NCBI GenBank assembly: GCA_016219015.1
Contig: JACRCL010000003.1
Coordinates: forward strand, 1 to 64,000
Reading direction: 5' to 3'
DNA from: Deltaproteobacteria bacterium
GTDB taxonomy: Bacteria; Desulfobacterota; GWC2-55-46
Length of the DNA: 64,000 nucleotides
Shown here: positions 16,645 through 25,524 of the stretch, in pieces
Position numbering within the stretch: the first letter of the stretch is position 1
Layout of the letters: each line of letters begins with the position of its first letter
The notes under the pieces: generated by a model
What the model saw: the letters and a program-made list of their open reading frames with translations, nothing else
Database searches by the model: none
Told to the model about the DNA's origin: nothing
Program-made: the position numbers and the translations under genes

Positions 16645-17544
16645 TTATTTCATGCCGCGGCCCTGTCCCTGAGCCATTATCTTATCCAGCTTCTGCCTCT
16701 GCTCATCGGTCAATATCTTTTTGAAGTCCTCGCGGGCCTTTATCCTTATGAACTTAAGCTCGGCCTCTTTCGAGGCGACATCGTTCAGCTTTGCCCTGAC
16801 CTTATCGAGTATCACCGGCTCGCCGGACAGGAGCTCCTTTAGCTCGACCTCGGCCAGGTCTTCGTCAGCTTTTGCCCTTATCGCCTTTTTCCTGTAGTCG
16901 GACTCCAGTGCCCTCGCCTTTTTGGCCTGGTCCGGGCTTAGATCAAGCTCTTGAGCGGCCATAAGATACATTTTATCATATTTTTCCCCTTCCTTCATCC
17001 TGTGCATGGGGCAGCCCTCCCCCTTCATGGGGCAGGAGTCCTTCCGGACGCATTGGCCCTTCTCGTCCATGCACCCGTCCTTACCCTCCGGGCAAAAGGC
17101 GGGTATTTCATAATCGTAGGAATCGGCGGAGTGGCCGGGCATCGGGTCGAGCACGACCCTTATTACCTCTACCTCCCCTTCCCTGTTCACGTCGAGGGAG
17201 ACTATGCTGCCCACGGGGTACCTCTGTATCTTTGAGGCGAACTCTTCGGCCCCTTCGACCTCCGAGCCGTTAAGCTTCAGTATCACGTCCCCGGGGTTCA
17301 GGCCGGCCTCTCCCGCGGGGCCGCCGGTCACGACCCCTGAGACCAGCACGCCCTTGTCGTTCTCAAGCCCTATGGTCTTGGCCGTCTCCTCGTTTATGTC
17401 CTGCACCGTCACGCCGAGCCACGGCCTTACTGTCACGGCTTCGGATTGCACGTCAAACTGGTTTGATTCCGCGGCTGTCTGGGCGGCCAGAAAGAACAGG
17501 CAGAAAAGAAAGGGGATGGCCGGGAAAAACTTACGGACTCTCAT
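16645..17544 (-). CDS. periplasmic PDZ / Cys-rich / Spy-like protein
   Basis: The architecture is unusual. A signal peptide (1-25) is followed by a PDZ domain (about 40-130, PWLGVTVQDI...GDVILKLNGSEV, like HtrA PDZ). A short Cys/Met/His-rich linker with five cysteines comes next (within 148-180, including CPMKGEGCPMHRM). The C-terminal part is a charged helical domain resembling CpxP/Spy/zinc-resistance LTXXQ proteins (LDLSPDQAKKARALESDYRKK, LTDEQRQKLDKIM). Spy-like domains act as periplasmic chaperones or metal sensors. GGAGG precedes the ATG. A role in envelope stress or metal handling is likely but inferred. Confidence 0.8.
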   Translation of the reverse strand: MRVRKFFPAIPFLFCLFFLAAQTAAESNQFDVQSEAVTVRPWLGVTVQDINEETAKTIGLENDKGVLVSGVVTGGPAGEAGLNPGDVILKLNGSEVEGAEEFASKIQRYPVGSIVSLDVNREGEVEVIRVVLDPMPGHSADSYDYEIPAFCPEGKDGCMDEKGQCVRKDSCPMKGEGCPMHRMKEGEKYDKMYLMAAQELDLSPDQAKKARALESDYRKKAIRAKADEDLAEVELKELLSGEPVILDKVRAKLNDVASKEAELKFIRIKAREDFKKILTDEQRQKLDKIMAQGQGRGMK

Positions 17545-17586
17545 TGCGCCTCCATGACGGATTGTTTGTGAAAGACCGGAAAAAGC

Positions 17587-18759
17587 TCAGGCAGGCATGA
17601 ACCTGCTCTCGATCCATCTCCTCAATACCTTCCAGGGTTTTGACCTCACCTTGTTGAAGACCCAGCCGTAGAACGAGTCGCACGTCTCGACGCCCCGTAT
17701 CACGTCGTAGTACCTGAGCATGATGGCGGGGTCTTTTTCTATGATGCTGTACCAGAGCCTCGGGTGGTTGTAGACGAGGTCTGAGAGCCTCCCGGCCGAC
17801 CTGAACTCAGGGAATATCTCCCGCTCAAGCCACGCCTGATAGGGGCTCAAGTCCGCGCTGTCTGAGCTTAAGGCCGCGGCCACGGTGTCGGCGGCCGACC
17901 TGGCCGTCCTTATGGCGTAATAGATGCCTTCACCTAAAAAGGGGTCGACGAGGTGGCCGGTATCTCCGGCCAGAAGCACCCTGCCCTTTACCACCGGGGC
18001 CGAGCCCTCGTAATAGACGGGCACCGTCCAGCCTGTCCTGCCTTCGACCTTCATGCCCTTCAACGCCGCGTGGCTTTCAATGAACGAATTGAAATAGTCC
18101 TTTATCCTGCCGCCGACCTTCAGGGCGTCCCCGGCTATGCCGACGGAGAGGTAATCTTTTTTCGGGAATATCCATCCGTAGCCGAAAGGGACCCCGCCGA
18201 AATCAATAAAAAGCTTCCCTTTGAAGCCGCTCGATGAACGGTCGTAAGGGACTTCGGCGGTTATCGAGACGGCCGCCTCTTTGGGGTTGAGGCCGAAGTG
18301 CTGCCTGCCCACCATGCCCGAAGAGCCGTCAGCCCCTATGATAAACTTCGCCCTGTAGCTTGCTGTATCGGAGAATACGGTTACGGAGCCTCTGTCTTCG
18401 GATATCCCCCTGACCCTTACGCCTTCGACGACCTCGGCTCCGGCCTCCCGCGCCTTGTCCACGAGCAGGTGGTCGAACCTGTCCCGCATGACATTATGCC
18501 CTACGGGCCTGTCCGAGAGTATGTCTACGGGCCTGCCTGCCCTGTAGGTGAAAGTCGCGCCGGATACCGTATCCTCGATAACGTCCGATATGCTGAAATC
18601 GAGTATGCGCTCTATCTTCGTGGAGATGCACCCGCCGCAGGACTTGTACCTCGGGAACTTCTCCTTGTCGATGGCGAGGACCTTAAACCCCCTGGATGCA
18701 AGGGCGCGCGCCGCGGTAGAGCCCGCGGGGCCGAGCCCGACAACGATGGCGTCGTGCAC
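17587..18759 (-). CDS. geranylgeranyl reductase-family FAD oxidoreductase
   Basis: The N-terminal Rossmann motif VVGLGPAGSTAARALASRG binds FAD, and the family-specific PRYKSCGGCIS and GDTGHLVDPFLGEGIYYA blocks are present. Members saturate isoprenoid double bonds (chlorophyll, archaeal lipids, menaquinone side chains) using reduced cofactors. In anaerobic bacteria the menaquinone tail is one possible substrate (inference). The GTG start follows directly on the TAG of the ferritin-like gene, with AGGAG nine bases before, so translation is coupled. Length (390) is normal for the family. Confidence 0.88.
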   Translation of the reverse strand: MHDAIVVGLGPAGSTAARALASRGFKVLAIDKEKFPRYKSCGGCISTKIERILDFSISDVIEDTVSGATFTYRAGRPVDILSDRPVGHNVMRDRFDHLLVDKAREAGAEVVEGVRVRGISEDRGSVTVFSDTASYRAKFIIGADGSSGMVGRQHFGLNPKEAAVSITAEVPYDRSSSGFKGKLFIDFGGVPFGYGWIFPKKDYLSVGIAGDALKVGGRIKDYFNSFIESHAALKGMKVEGRTGWTVPVYYEGSAPVVKGRVLLAGDTGHLVDPFLGEGIYYAIRTARSAADTVAAALSSDSADLSPYQAWLEREIFPEFRSAGRLSDLVYNHPRLWYSIIEKDPAIMLRYYDVIRGVETCDSFYGWVFNKVRSKPWKVLRRWIESRFMPA

Positions 18760-19287
18760 CTATTCCGTCTCCTTCTCGACAGTATATTCCATCTCCCCGC
18801 ACCAGAAGCCGGTCTTCAAGAGAGATTCGCTCTCCCACCTCAATATCTTCAAGTGCCCTTTTTCCATCTCGAGTAGCCGGGTAAGCACTACCTTCTCGAC
18901 CGGCTTTACGGCGTCTTTCAGCAGCCTTGAGTAGAAATCCACCGCGCTCTCCTCGTTCTCGATGGCGATGGTAACGGCGTTCAGGTCGGTCTGGTTCTTC
19001 TCAAGCCTTTTTATAAGCTCGTTTTCGGCATGGAATATCGGCAGGCCCCTTTTCGAGGGCGTGTCCTCCTTGAGGGCGTCCTCATAGCTTATCCAGCCCC
19101 CTCCGCCCTTTACTGAATCCGCTATCCTGCCTATAACCCTTATGTGGTCGAGCTCCTCCTTGGCAAGGTGGGTGAAGATGTTCTTGCCCCGGTCGTCCCC
19201 GACCATTACGGCGGCAGTGGAATAGAAGAAATAACCTGTAATCTCGGTGTTGTACGCGATGTTCAACTCTTTAATAATGTCTATCAT
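18760..19287 (-). CDS. ferritin-like di-iron protein
   Basis: A four-helix ferritin-fold protein of 175 residues. ExxH-type iron ligands occur in EELDHIRVIG and in EMEKGHLKIL, with further Glu in NTEITGYFFY and IENEESAVDFY. This arrangement is typical of rubrerythrin-like or ferritin-family proteins without a rubredoxin tail. It probably handles iron or peroxide. It overlaps no base with, but abuts, the downstream flavoprotein gene. GGAGG precedes the start ATG. Confidence 0.85.
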   Translation of the reverse strand: MIDIIKELNIAYNTEITGYFFYSTAAVMVGDDRGKNIFTHLAKEELDHIRVIGRIADSVKGGGGWISYEDALKEDTPSKRGLPIFHAENELIKRLEKNQTDLNAVTIAIENEESAVDFYSRLLKDAVKPVEKVVLTRLLEMEKGHLKILRWESESLLKTGFWCGEMEYTVEKETE

Positions 19288-19352
19288 CCATCCTCCGCGC
19301 GCGTCATGGATTTATTGAGAAAAATGAAACCGGTCTTAAGTAGAGGCCGGGC

Positions 19353-19532
19353 CTACCTTCTCCCCGTATCCGTCCTGCCATGCTTGTCGATATCGTGCTT
19401 GTGCTCGAGCGCCTCGCCCCTGATCTTGTCTTCGCAGGCGTGGCAAATGGTCGTCTCAGAGGGTCTTCCGCATATGGAGCAGACATGCTTATGCTCTATT
19501 TCCTTTTCTTTTTCCTTTGTTTTATCCGCCAT
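19353..19532 (-). CDS. small zinc-ribbon protein, 59 residues
   Basis: The frame begins MADKTKEKEKEIEHKHVCSI and contains two CxxC pairs (VCSICG and ICHACE) spaced for a zinc ribbon, then a His/Asp-rich tail (EHKHDIDKHGR). GGGAGGT lies eight bases before the ATG. The frame is distinct from a 60-codon overlapping frame that lacks a ribosome-binding site. It is probably a metal-binding adaptor of unknown role, in a run of redox and iron genes. Confidence 0.7.
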   Translation of the reverse strand: MADKTKEKEKEIEHKHVCSICGRPSETTICHACEDKIRGEALEHKHDIDKHGRTDTGRR

Positions 19533-19754
19533 AACGATATACCTCCCGATACCTATATTTTATCTTATTTCCGTCTTAAAATGTAGACCCCTGCCCCGCC
19601 GCCGCATTACGGGGGTAAAGGGAGAAAAATTACGCCAATTTCCTAACTTTTTAAGGACCCCGGTGCTATTACGGGGCATGGAGCGCGGGTGGTTTAGGCT
19701 AAATAATTACCATACAAAATGGATAATTACAATAGAGTCCTGATAGATGATTTT

Positions 19755-20930
19755 TCAGAAAAGTCGTCTGCTCATGTCCTTAAAGGAAAACCCTTTCAGC
19801 GCGGGCTTATCGACCCCCTTATGCTGGACAAGCACCTTGAAGGTGTCCCCCATGCCTCCGGGGGCGATGAGCATCCCGATGGCCCTGTTCCTGGCTACCA
19901 TCTCAAAGCTCTCGATGTCTATCTTTTCGACGCTGTGCAGCTCGTCCTCCAGCCCGAGGCCGAGGAGGAAGTTCTTCTGCGTGGTAAACCCCGTAAGCTC
20001 AAGCCCCGCCTCTTTTCCGGAGTTTACAAGGGTCGTGAAATCGACGTGGGAGGTGATGTCCTGAAGCCCTATATTGATATACGGGTCGTCGTTCAGCGTA
20101 TGCCGGAAGTGGCAGAGGAGGCTGCCGTTCCTTTCGGGGGAGAATAGCTCTTTGGCGGGGAAACCGTAATCTATCGTTATGACGAACCCCCTTGACAGAA
20201 GGCCACCGGCCTTCTTTATCCAGTCCTTCGCCCGGAGGTTGACCTCAGCCCTTTGGCCTTCGGCAAGGGTTATGCCGAGGTCTTTGAAATACCCCTCAAG
20301 GGCGGGCGTTGAAGGGGGCAGCAGGACCTCCTTGAAAGAGCCGTCCCTGAAGTCCACGAAGACCTCTTTGAGCCCTCCCCTCTGCTCCACGACATGGACG
20401 GGGAAGCTGTCGATAAGCTCGTTCGAGACCACGACCCCTTTCAAAGGGCCTTTTATTTCGGCGAGGTCCCGGTGCCAGGTGACCCGGCCTTCAGGCGGTC
20501 TTTCAGGTCGAGGGTTTTTATCGACGAGCCTTATCCTTATCGAGCCGGCGAGCTTAGGGGCAGAAGCCTTCAAGTATTGCAGAACCCCTTTTGAGAGCCA
20601 GCCCCTCCCGGCCCCGGCCTCGATAAGCGCGAAGTCCCCGGGCGTGCCGAGGGCCTCCCACATCTCGACGACCTGTTTTCCAAGGAGGCGCGCGAAAGAC
20701 GGGCTAACGTCGATGCTCGTGATGTAGTCGCCCTCCCCGCCCCACTTCTCCCGTGAAGAGGCGTAATATCCGCCGTCTCCCCAGTAAAGGGCGGTCTCCA
20801 TGAACTCGGCGAAGGTTATGGGCCCCTTCCCGATGCGTCTCAGTATCTCTTTTTCAGGAGCGGTCTGCAGGCGGGGGAGGTCTGTCCGGGCGGGGCGGTT
20901 CCCCTCCCCGGCCCGGCTGTCGTAGCCCAT
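19755..20930 (-). CDS. MidA/NDUFAF7-family SAM-dependent methyltransferase
   Basis: The sequence carries the DUF185/MidA hallmarks: ITFAEFMETALYWGDGGYY near the start, GDYITSIDVSPSFARLLG, and the SAM-binding ALIEAGAGRGWLSKGVLQYL. VSNELIDSFPVHVVE and FVITIDYGFPAKELFSPERN follow. Mitochondrial NDUFAF7 methylates an arginine of complex I; bacterial substrates are unknown. The ATG chosen overlaps the TGA of the rubredoxin-like gene (TGATG), so translation is coupled. A longer frame to 20978 would overlap that gene. The length of 391 fits the family. Confidence 0.87.
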   Translation of the reverse strand: MGYDSRAGEGNRPARTDLPRLQTAPEKEILRRIGKGPITFAEFMETALYWGDGGYYASSREKWGGEGDYITSIDVSPSFARLLGKQVVEMWEALGTPGDFALIEAGAGRGWLSKGVLQYLKASAPKLAGSIRIRLVDKNPRPERPPEGRVTWHRDLAEIKGPLKGVVVSNELIDSFPVHVVEQRGGLKEVFVDFRDGSFKEVLLPPSTPALEGYFKDLGITLAEGQRAEVNLRAKDWIKKAGGLLSRGFVITIDYGFPAKELFSPERNGSLLCHFRHTLNDDPYINIGLQDITSHVDFTTLVNSGKEAGLELTGFTTQKNFLLGLGLEDELHSVEKIDIESFEMVARNRAIGMLIAPGGMGDTFKVLVQHKGVDKPALKGFSFKDMSRRLF

Positions 20931-21046
20931 CAGGCGACCTCTGAGAATATTTCCCTCGGCGCGAGGCATAACGGGCAAACGTCCGGGGGCTCTTCGCCCT
21001 TATGGACGTAGCCGCATTCCATGCAGCGCCATTTCTTCTTGTTCAC
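20930..21046 (-). CDS. rubredoxin-like protein, 38 residues
   Basis: The frame MNKKKWRCMECGYVHKGEEP...DVCPLCLAP has CxxCGYVHKGEEPPDVCPLC, the iron-binding signature of the rubredoxin domain at the C-terminus of rubrerythrins, here as a free-standing mini-protein. It starts with GTG, with AGGAG eight bases upstream, and its TGA overlaps the ATG of the MidA-type gene by one base. The ferritin-like gene 22 bp upstream could be its functional partner, like a rubrerythrin split in two (inference). Confidence 0.85.
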   Translation of the reverse strand: MNKKKWRCMECGYVHKGEEPPDVCPLCLAPREIFSEVA

Positions 21047-21067
21047 AGCAATTTCTCCTTCCGGGGC

Positions 21068-21505
21068 CTACTTCCTTATGCCGAGGATAGTCTCGAACGT
21101 GTCGGCGTGCCCCTCTTCCTGGGAAAGTATCTGCTCGAGCATCAGCCTCGTGGTGGAGTCCCCGATGTCCGAGCAGAGCTTGACGTGCTGCCTGTAGCGC
21201 TCTATGGCGTCGTTCTCTATCGTAAGGTCGTCGTTGAGCATCTGCTTCAGCTCGCCGCCCCTTTTGACCCCGGCGGGCTTCTGCACCGGGACGCCGCCCA
21301 GGTAGACTATCCTCTCGGCAAGGGACTCCGCGTGCCTCATCTCGTCCATCGCGGTCTTCTTGAAGACGTCGATCACCGCCGGGCTCTCAAGCCCCTCGGC
21401 CTCGTAATGGTGCCCCATGTACTGGAGTATCGCGGCCAGCTCGTTGCTCCTGTCGATATTGAGCGCGTCCACTATCTTTTTCTTGTTCTCCTCGCTAATC
21501 GGCAT
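21068..21505 (-). CDS. bacterioferritin-like protein
   Basis: The 145-residue ferritin-fold protein has the expected di-iron residues: NELAAILQYMGHHYEAEG on helix A, DEMRHAESLAERIVYLGGVP on helix B, ENDAIERYRQH on helix C and EEGHADTFETIL on helix D. It matches the bacterioferritin/DPS-like family in layout. GGAGGTGGGTA precedes the ATG. It heads a short operon with a rubredoxin-like protein, so electrons for iron release or peroxide reduction may come from that partner (inference). Confidence 0.88.
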   Translation of the reverse strand: MPISEENKKKIVDALNIDRSNELAAILQYMGHHYEAEGLESPAVIDVFKKTAMDEMRHAESLAERIVYLGGVPVQKPAGVKRGGELKQMLNDDLTIENDAIERYRQHVKLCSDIGDSTTRLMLEQILSQEEGHADTFETILGIRK

Positions 21506-21875
21506 TACCCACCTCCGCTATAAGAATTTTATTTTCCGCTTTTCCTGCCAGCCGGTTCGATCAAGGCGTGGTTATTCTATCCGCTTTGGGCGCGGAGCGC
21601 AACATAAACATTAGGTTGAGCATAGGTAATTATATACTAAAATCCCCAAGCTGTCATGGCATGGGGCCGGGGCGTTTTTTCCCTGGCCGCCGCCCCGGGC
21701 AATGACCTTGACAAGAGTTAAAAACCTGCTTAAATCTACATTATAAGGGATGGGATTTTTCTCAATTTATTCCATGCGTTATCTTTCCCGTCCGGGGTCC
21801 TTTTTATTGAGTGAACGCCCGGAGCTGCCGGAAAGGCGCATGGACATTGAACAGGTACTGGAAAGGGGGACAGTC

Positions 21876-24272
21876 ATGAGCGTTGCGCTTAAGTACTTCC
21901 CGTACACGCTGCGGGAGGCGTTCGGAAAACCCGGTGTGGCCCCGAACTGGTCGCGGGCCTCGAAGCAGGGGGTGGGCACCGCGTTCAGCGACCAGTCGAA
22001 GGTATGGTTCACGCTCCTCGACGGATTCATAAGCGAGGTCTATTACCCGACGATAGATACCGCCAACTCGAAGGATTTGAAGTTCCTCGTCACCGACTCC
22101 AAGACCTTCTTCAACGAGGAAGGGGCCGACATGGAGACGAAGATCGAGTACATAGACGAAAGGGCCCCGGCCTTCCTCATAACCAACACCGCGCGCTCGG
22201 GCGACTATTCGATAATAAAAAGGGTCGTAACCGACCCCGAGGCGAATTCCCTCATCGTGAACGCCGTCTTCAAGCCCCTTAAGAAGAGCGCGAAAGACTA
22301 CAGGCTTTTCATCCAGTTCGCGCCGCACATAAAGAACAGGGGCTTCGAGAACTCGGCGCGGACCGCGAGCTACAACGGCAGGAGCTACCTTATAGCATGG
22401 AGGGAGGATATCACCGCGGTCCTTACGGCCGACGTCCCGTTCCTTAAAACGTCGGCGGGCTTTTCAGGCACTTCCGACGGGTGGCACGACCTGAAGGACA
22501 ACTTCCAGATGGACTGGCAGTTCGAGCTCGCCGCGAACGGCAACGTCGCCCTCACGGCCGAGGTCTCCACGGCTGAGGAGTTGAACCTCGTGCTGAGCTT
22601 CGGCAAAGACGAGATCGAGGCGGTACTTGAGGCGAACAGGACCCTTTCCAGGCCCTATAAAAAGATCGAGAGGGAGTACATAAAGGGCTGGCGCGGCTAC
22701 CTCGGCACGCTCGATAACCTCGGAAGACAGGCCGACGACAGGGGCAGGAGGTTCTGGGCGAGCGCCATCATGCTCAAGACCCACGAGGACAAGACCTACA
22801 AAGGCGGCCTCATCGCTTCCTTGTCCGTGCCCTGGGGGGAGACGAAGGGCGACAAGGACGCGAGCGGGTACCACCTTGTCTGGCCCCGCGACCTCGTAAA
22901 GGCCGGGTCAGCCTTTCTGGCGCTCGGCGACTGCGCGACGGCCATGGAGATACTCAAGTACCTGCGGAACACCCAGAACGCCGACGGCTCGTGGCCGCAG
23001 AACCTCTGGATACACGGCGCGCCCCACTGGGAGTTCGTCCAGCTCGACCAGGTCGCCCTGCCCATAATGCTCGCGTGGAGGCTTAAACACGAGGGGGAGG
23101 ACGTCGACGAGTTCTACCCGATGGCGAGGAAGGCGGCCTCGTACATAATAAAACACGGCCCCGTGACCGAGCAGGAAAGGTGGGAGGAGAACATGGGCTT
23201 TTCCCCGGCTACCCTTGCGGCCGAGATATCCGCGCTCGTCTGCGCCGCGCACTGGGCGAAAAAGGCCGGGGACGAGGCCGATTCCCGGTACCTCTTCTCC
23301 ACGGCCGACAACTGGGCCTCGAAGGTGGAGGAGTGGACTTTCTCGGCGTGCGACTGCATAGGGGAGAACATACCGGGCCATTACCTGAGGATAGTCCAGG
23401 AGACCCCTGAGGCCCTCACGCCCGCCGAACAGCTCTGCCACATGCTCGTCTTCAACAGGAACAGGCCGAGGGACGTCCCGCACCACCAGGGCGAGCTTGT
23501 GGACGCGGGCTTTCTCGAGCTTGTCCGGTACGGGATAAGGAGCCCCGAAGACCCGAATATCATAAGCTCTCTCAGTGTCGTCGATAAGATGATAAGGTTC
23601 GAGTACCAGGGGGGCGTCGCCTTCTACAGGTTTAACGGCGACGGCTACGGCGAAAAGGACGACGGCTCGCCGTTCGACGGCTCCGGCGCTGGCAGGCCCT
23701 GGCCGCTCATAACGGGCGAGAGGGCGATGTACGAGCTGCTCGCCGGCAACGGCTCGGAACCCTACCTTAAATCCTTCGAGGGCTTCGCCAACGAGGGGCT
23801 GATGTTCCCCGAGCAGGTCTGGGACGGGGACGACATCCCCGAGAAGCATCTGCACAGAGGCGCCGGGACCGGCTCCGCCACCCCTTTGATGTGGGCGCAC
23901 GCCGAATACATCAAGATATTAAGGACCAAGAAGGACCAATCCGGCTGTGATATAATCCCGGAGGTCAAAAAAAGGTACGTGGATTCGAGGGTAACTCTCC
24001 AGATGGCGGCCTGGAGGAAGAACAGGCCCATATACATCGCGCGCACATCGGATATAATAAGGGTGGTCTCTTTCGAGAGGGCGAACCTTCTCTGGACAGC
24101 CGACGGGTGGGAGACCAAAACAGAGGACCAGATGAAAGAGACGGGGCTCGGGGCCTATTTCATCGACTTCAAGCCCGGGACGTTCCGTTCAGACTCAAAG
24201 CTGACCTTCACCTTCCATTATACCGATACCGGCGCTTGGGAGGGTAAGGACTACGACATAAGGGTATATTAG
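21876..24272 (+). CDS. GH15 glucoamylase / glucodextranase
   Basis: An N-terminal beta-sandwich (about 1-270) typical of prokaryotic GH15 enzymes contains GVGTAFSDQSKVWFTLLDGF and ISEVYYPTID. It is followed by an (alpha/alpha)6 barrel with VWPRDLVKAGSAFLALGD and WIHGAPHWEFVQLDQVA. The catalytic acid region is ERWEENMGFSPATLAAEI and the base region is FPEQVWDGDD. It releases glucose from the ends of alpha-glucans, perhaps for glycogen use. No signal peptide is evident, so it is probably cytoplasmic. The start with AGGGGG six bases upstream is preferred (798 residues); ATGs at 21840 and 21750 extend the frame. The gap 21506-21875 otherwise shows nothing firm. Confidence 0.92.
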   Translation: MSVALKYFPYTLREAFGKPGVAPNWSRASKQGVGTAFSDQSKVWFTLLDGFISEVYYPTIDTANSKDLKFLVTDSKTFFNEEGADMETKIEYIDERAPAFLITNTARSGDYSIIKRVVTDPEANSLIVNAVFKPLKKSAKDYRLFIQFAPHIKNRGFENSARTASYNGRSYLIAWREDITAVLTADVPFLKTSAGFSGTSDGWHDLKDNFQMDWQFELAANGNVALTAEVSTAEELNLVLSFGKDEIEAVLEANRTLSRPYKKIEREYIKGWRGYLGTLDNLGRQADDRGRRFWASAIMLKTHEDKTYKGGLIASLSVPWGETKGDKDASGYHLVWPRDLVKAGSAFLALGDCATAMEILKYLRNTQNADGSWPQNLWIHGAPHWEFVQLDQVALPIMLAWRLKHEGEDVDEFYPMARKAASYIIKHGPVTEQERWEENMGFSPATLAAEISALVCAAHWAKKAGDEADSRYLFSTADNWASKVEEWTFSACDCIGENIPGHYLRIVQETPEALTPAEQLCHMLVFNRNRPRDVPHHQGELVDAGFLELVRYGIRSPEDPNIISSLSVVDKMIRFEYQGGVAFYRFNGDGYGEKDDGSPFDGSGAGRPWPLITGERAMYELLAGNGSEPYLKSFEGFANEGLMFPEQVWDGDDIPEKHLHRGAGTGSATPLMWAHAEYIKILRTKKDQSGCDIIPEVKKRYVDSRVTLQMAAWRKNRPIYIARTSDIIRVVSFERANLLWTADGWETKTEDQMKETGLGAYFIDFKPGTFRSDSKLTFTFHYTDTGAWEGKDYDIRVY

Positions 24273-24287
24273 GAGGCTTCACCTAAG

Positions 24288-24399
24288 TTGTCATTCTGAG
24301 GAGCCGAAGGCGACGAAGAATCCCGTGCCCTGTTAGATATCCGAGATACTTCCCCTTCGCTTCGCTCAGGGCTTCGGCTCACACGCTCAGGATGACAGG
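24288..24399. repeat. R2 repeat, copy 2
   Basis: The ends read TTGTCATTCTGAGGAGCCGA and CACACGCTCAGGATGACAGG, with the interior TTCGCTTCGCTCAGGGCTTC. It lies between the GH15 and aconitase genes. Confidence 0.8.
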
Positions 24400-24438
24400 G
24401 TAGAAGAGTTTTTCCGAAACTTCAGGAGGCAAAAGACG

Positions 24439-25524
24439 GTGAAGAAGAGCCTTGCGCGTAAGATACTGGAAAGCCACGTCGTCTCGGGCAGGTGGGAGCC
24501 GGGCTCAGAGATAGGGATAAAAATAGACCAGACGCTTACGCAGGACGCGACCGGCACCATGGCCTGCCTCGAGTTCGAGGCCCTCGGGCTCGATACCGTC
24601 AAGACCGAGCTTTCCGTAAGCTACGTCGACCATAACCTCTTGCAGACCGACTTCAAGAACGCCGACGACCACAGGTTCCTCCGTTCCTGCGCCCTCAAGT
24701 ACGGGATACACTTCTCGCCGCCGGGCAACGGCATATCGCACCCCGTCCACCTTGAAAGGTTCGGAGTTCCCGGAAAGACGCTCCTCGGCTCCGACAGCCA
24801 CACCTCCACCGGGGGCGCGCTCGGCATGATAGCCATAGGAGCCGGAGGGCTCGACGTGGGGCTCGCGATGGCGGGAGAGCCGTTCTTCCTGAAGGTCCCC
24901 AAAATAATGGGGGTCAGGCTCACAAAGAAATTAAAGCCCTGGGTCTCGGCCAAGGACGTGATACTCGAAATGCTCCGCCGCCATACCGTAAAGGGCGGGC
25001 TCGGCAAAATAATCGAATACTGGGGGCCGGGGGTGGAGTCCCTTACCGTGACCGAGCGCTCGACCATAGCCAACATGGGCGCGGAGCTTGGCGCGACTAC
25101 TTCGATATTCCCTTCTGATGAGCTTACGAGGGACTTCCTCGAAAGGCAGGGCAGGGTCAACGACTGGAGGCCCATGGAGGCCGACCCGAATACCGAATAC
25201 GACGAGACGGACGAGATAGACCTGTCCGCCATAGAGCCTCTTATCGCCTGCCCGAGCTCGCCGGATAACGTAAGGAAGGTCTCCGAGGTCGAGGGCATAC
25301 CCGTGGCGCAGGTTATAATCGGCTCGTCCGTAAACTTCTCTTTCAGGGACCTGATGGTGGTATCGAAGGCGATAAAAGGCAGGGCCGCGCACCCGGACGT
25401 GAGCTTCGAGATAAACCCGGGGAGCCGTGAGGTGCTCGAAAACGTCGAAAAGGCCGGTGGTACCCTTATACTCAACCACGCCGGCGCGCGCATACACCAG
25501 TGTCCGGCTGCCTCGGCTGCATAG
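24439..25524 (+). CDS. acn: aconitate hydratase, N-terminal part (frameshifted)
   Basis: This frame encodes about 354 residues of an aconitase of the bacterial ~650-residue type (DQTLTQDATGTMACLEFEAL, LGSDSHTSTGGALGMIAIGAGG). Aconitase converts citrate to isocitrate through a [4Fe-4S] cluster. After GARIHQ the frame ends in seven unrelated residues and TAG. The continuation is in the -1 frame from 25500, where the sequence GCLGCIGMGQAP carries the two remaining cluster cysteines. An apparent extra TG/GT dinucleotide near 25500-25503 accounts for the break. GTG is the start, with AGGAGG upstream. The gene is either a true pseudogene or carries a sequencing error. Confidence 0.88.
   Translation: MKKSLARKILESHVVSGRWEPGSEIGIKIDQTLTQDATGTMACLEFEALGLDTVKTELSVSYVDHNLLQTDFKNADDHRFLRSCALKYGIHFSPPGNGISHPVHLERFGVPGKTLLGSDSHTSTGGALGMIAIGAGGLDVGLAMAGEPFFLKVPKIMGVRLTKKLKPWVSAKDVILEMLRRHTVKGGLGKIIEYWGPGVESLTVTERSTIANMGAELGATTSIFPSDELTRDFLERQGRVNDWRPMEADPNTEYDETDEIDLSAIEPLIACPSSPDNVRKVSEVEGIPVAQVIIGSSVNFSFRDLMVVSKAIKGRAAHPDVSFEINPGSREVLENVEKAGGTLILNHAGARIHQCPAASAA

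Noticed and set aside
24282..24420. Small gene in the R2 repeats
   Set aside because: Frames within R2 copies are not conserved between copies and lack ribosome-binding sites.
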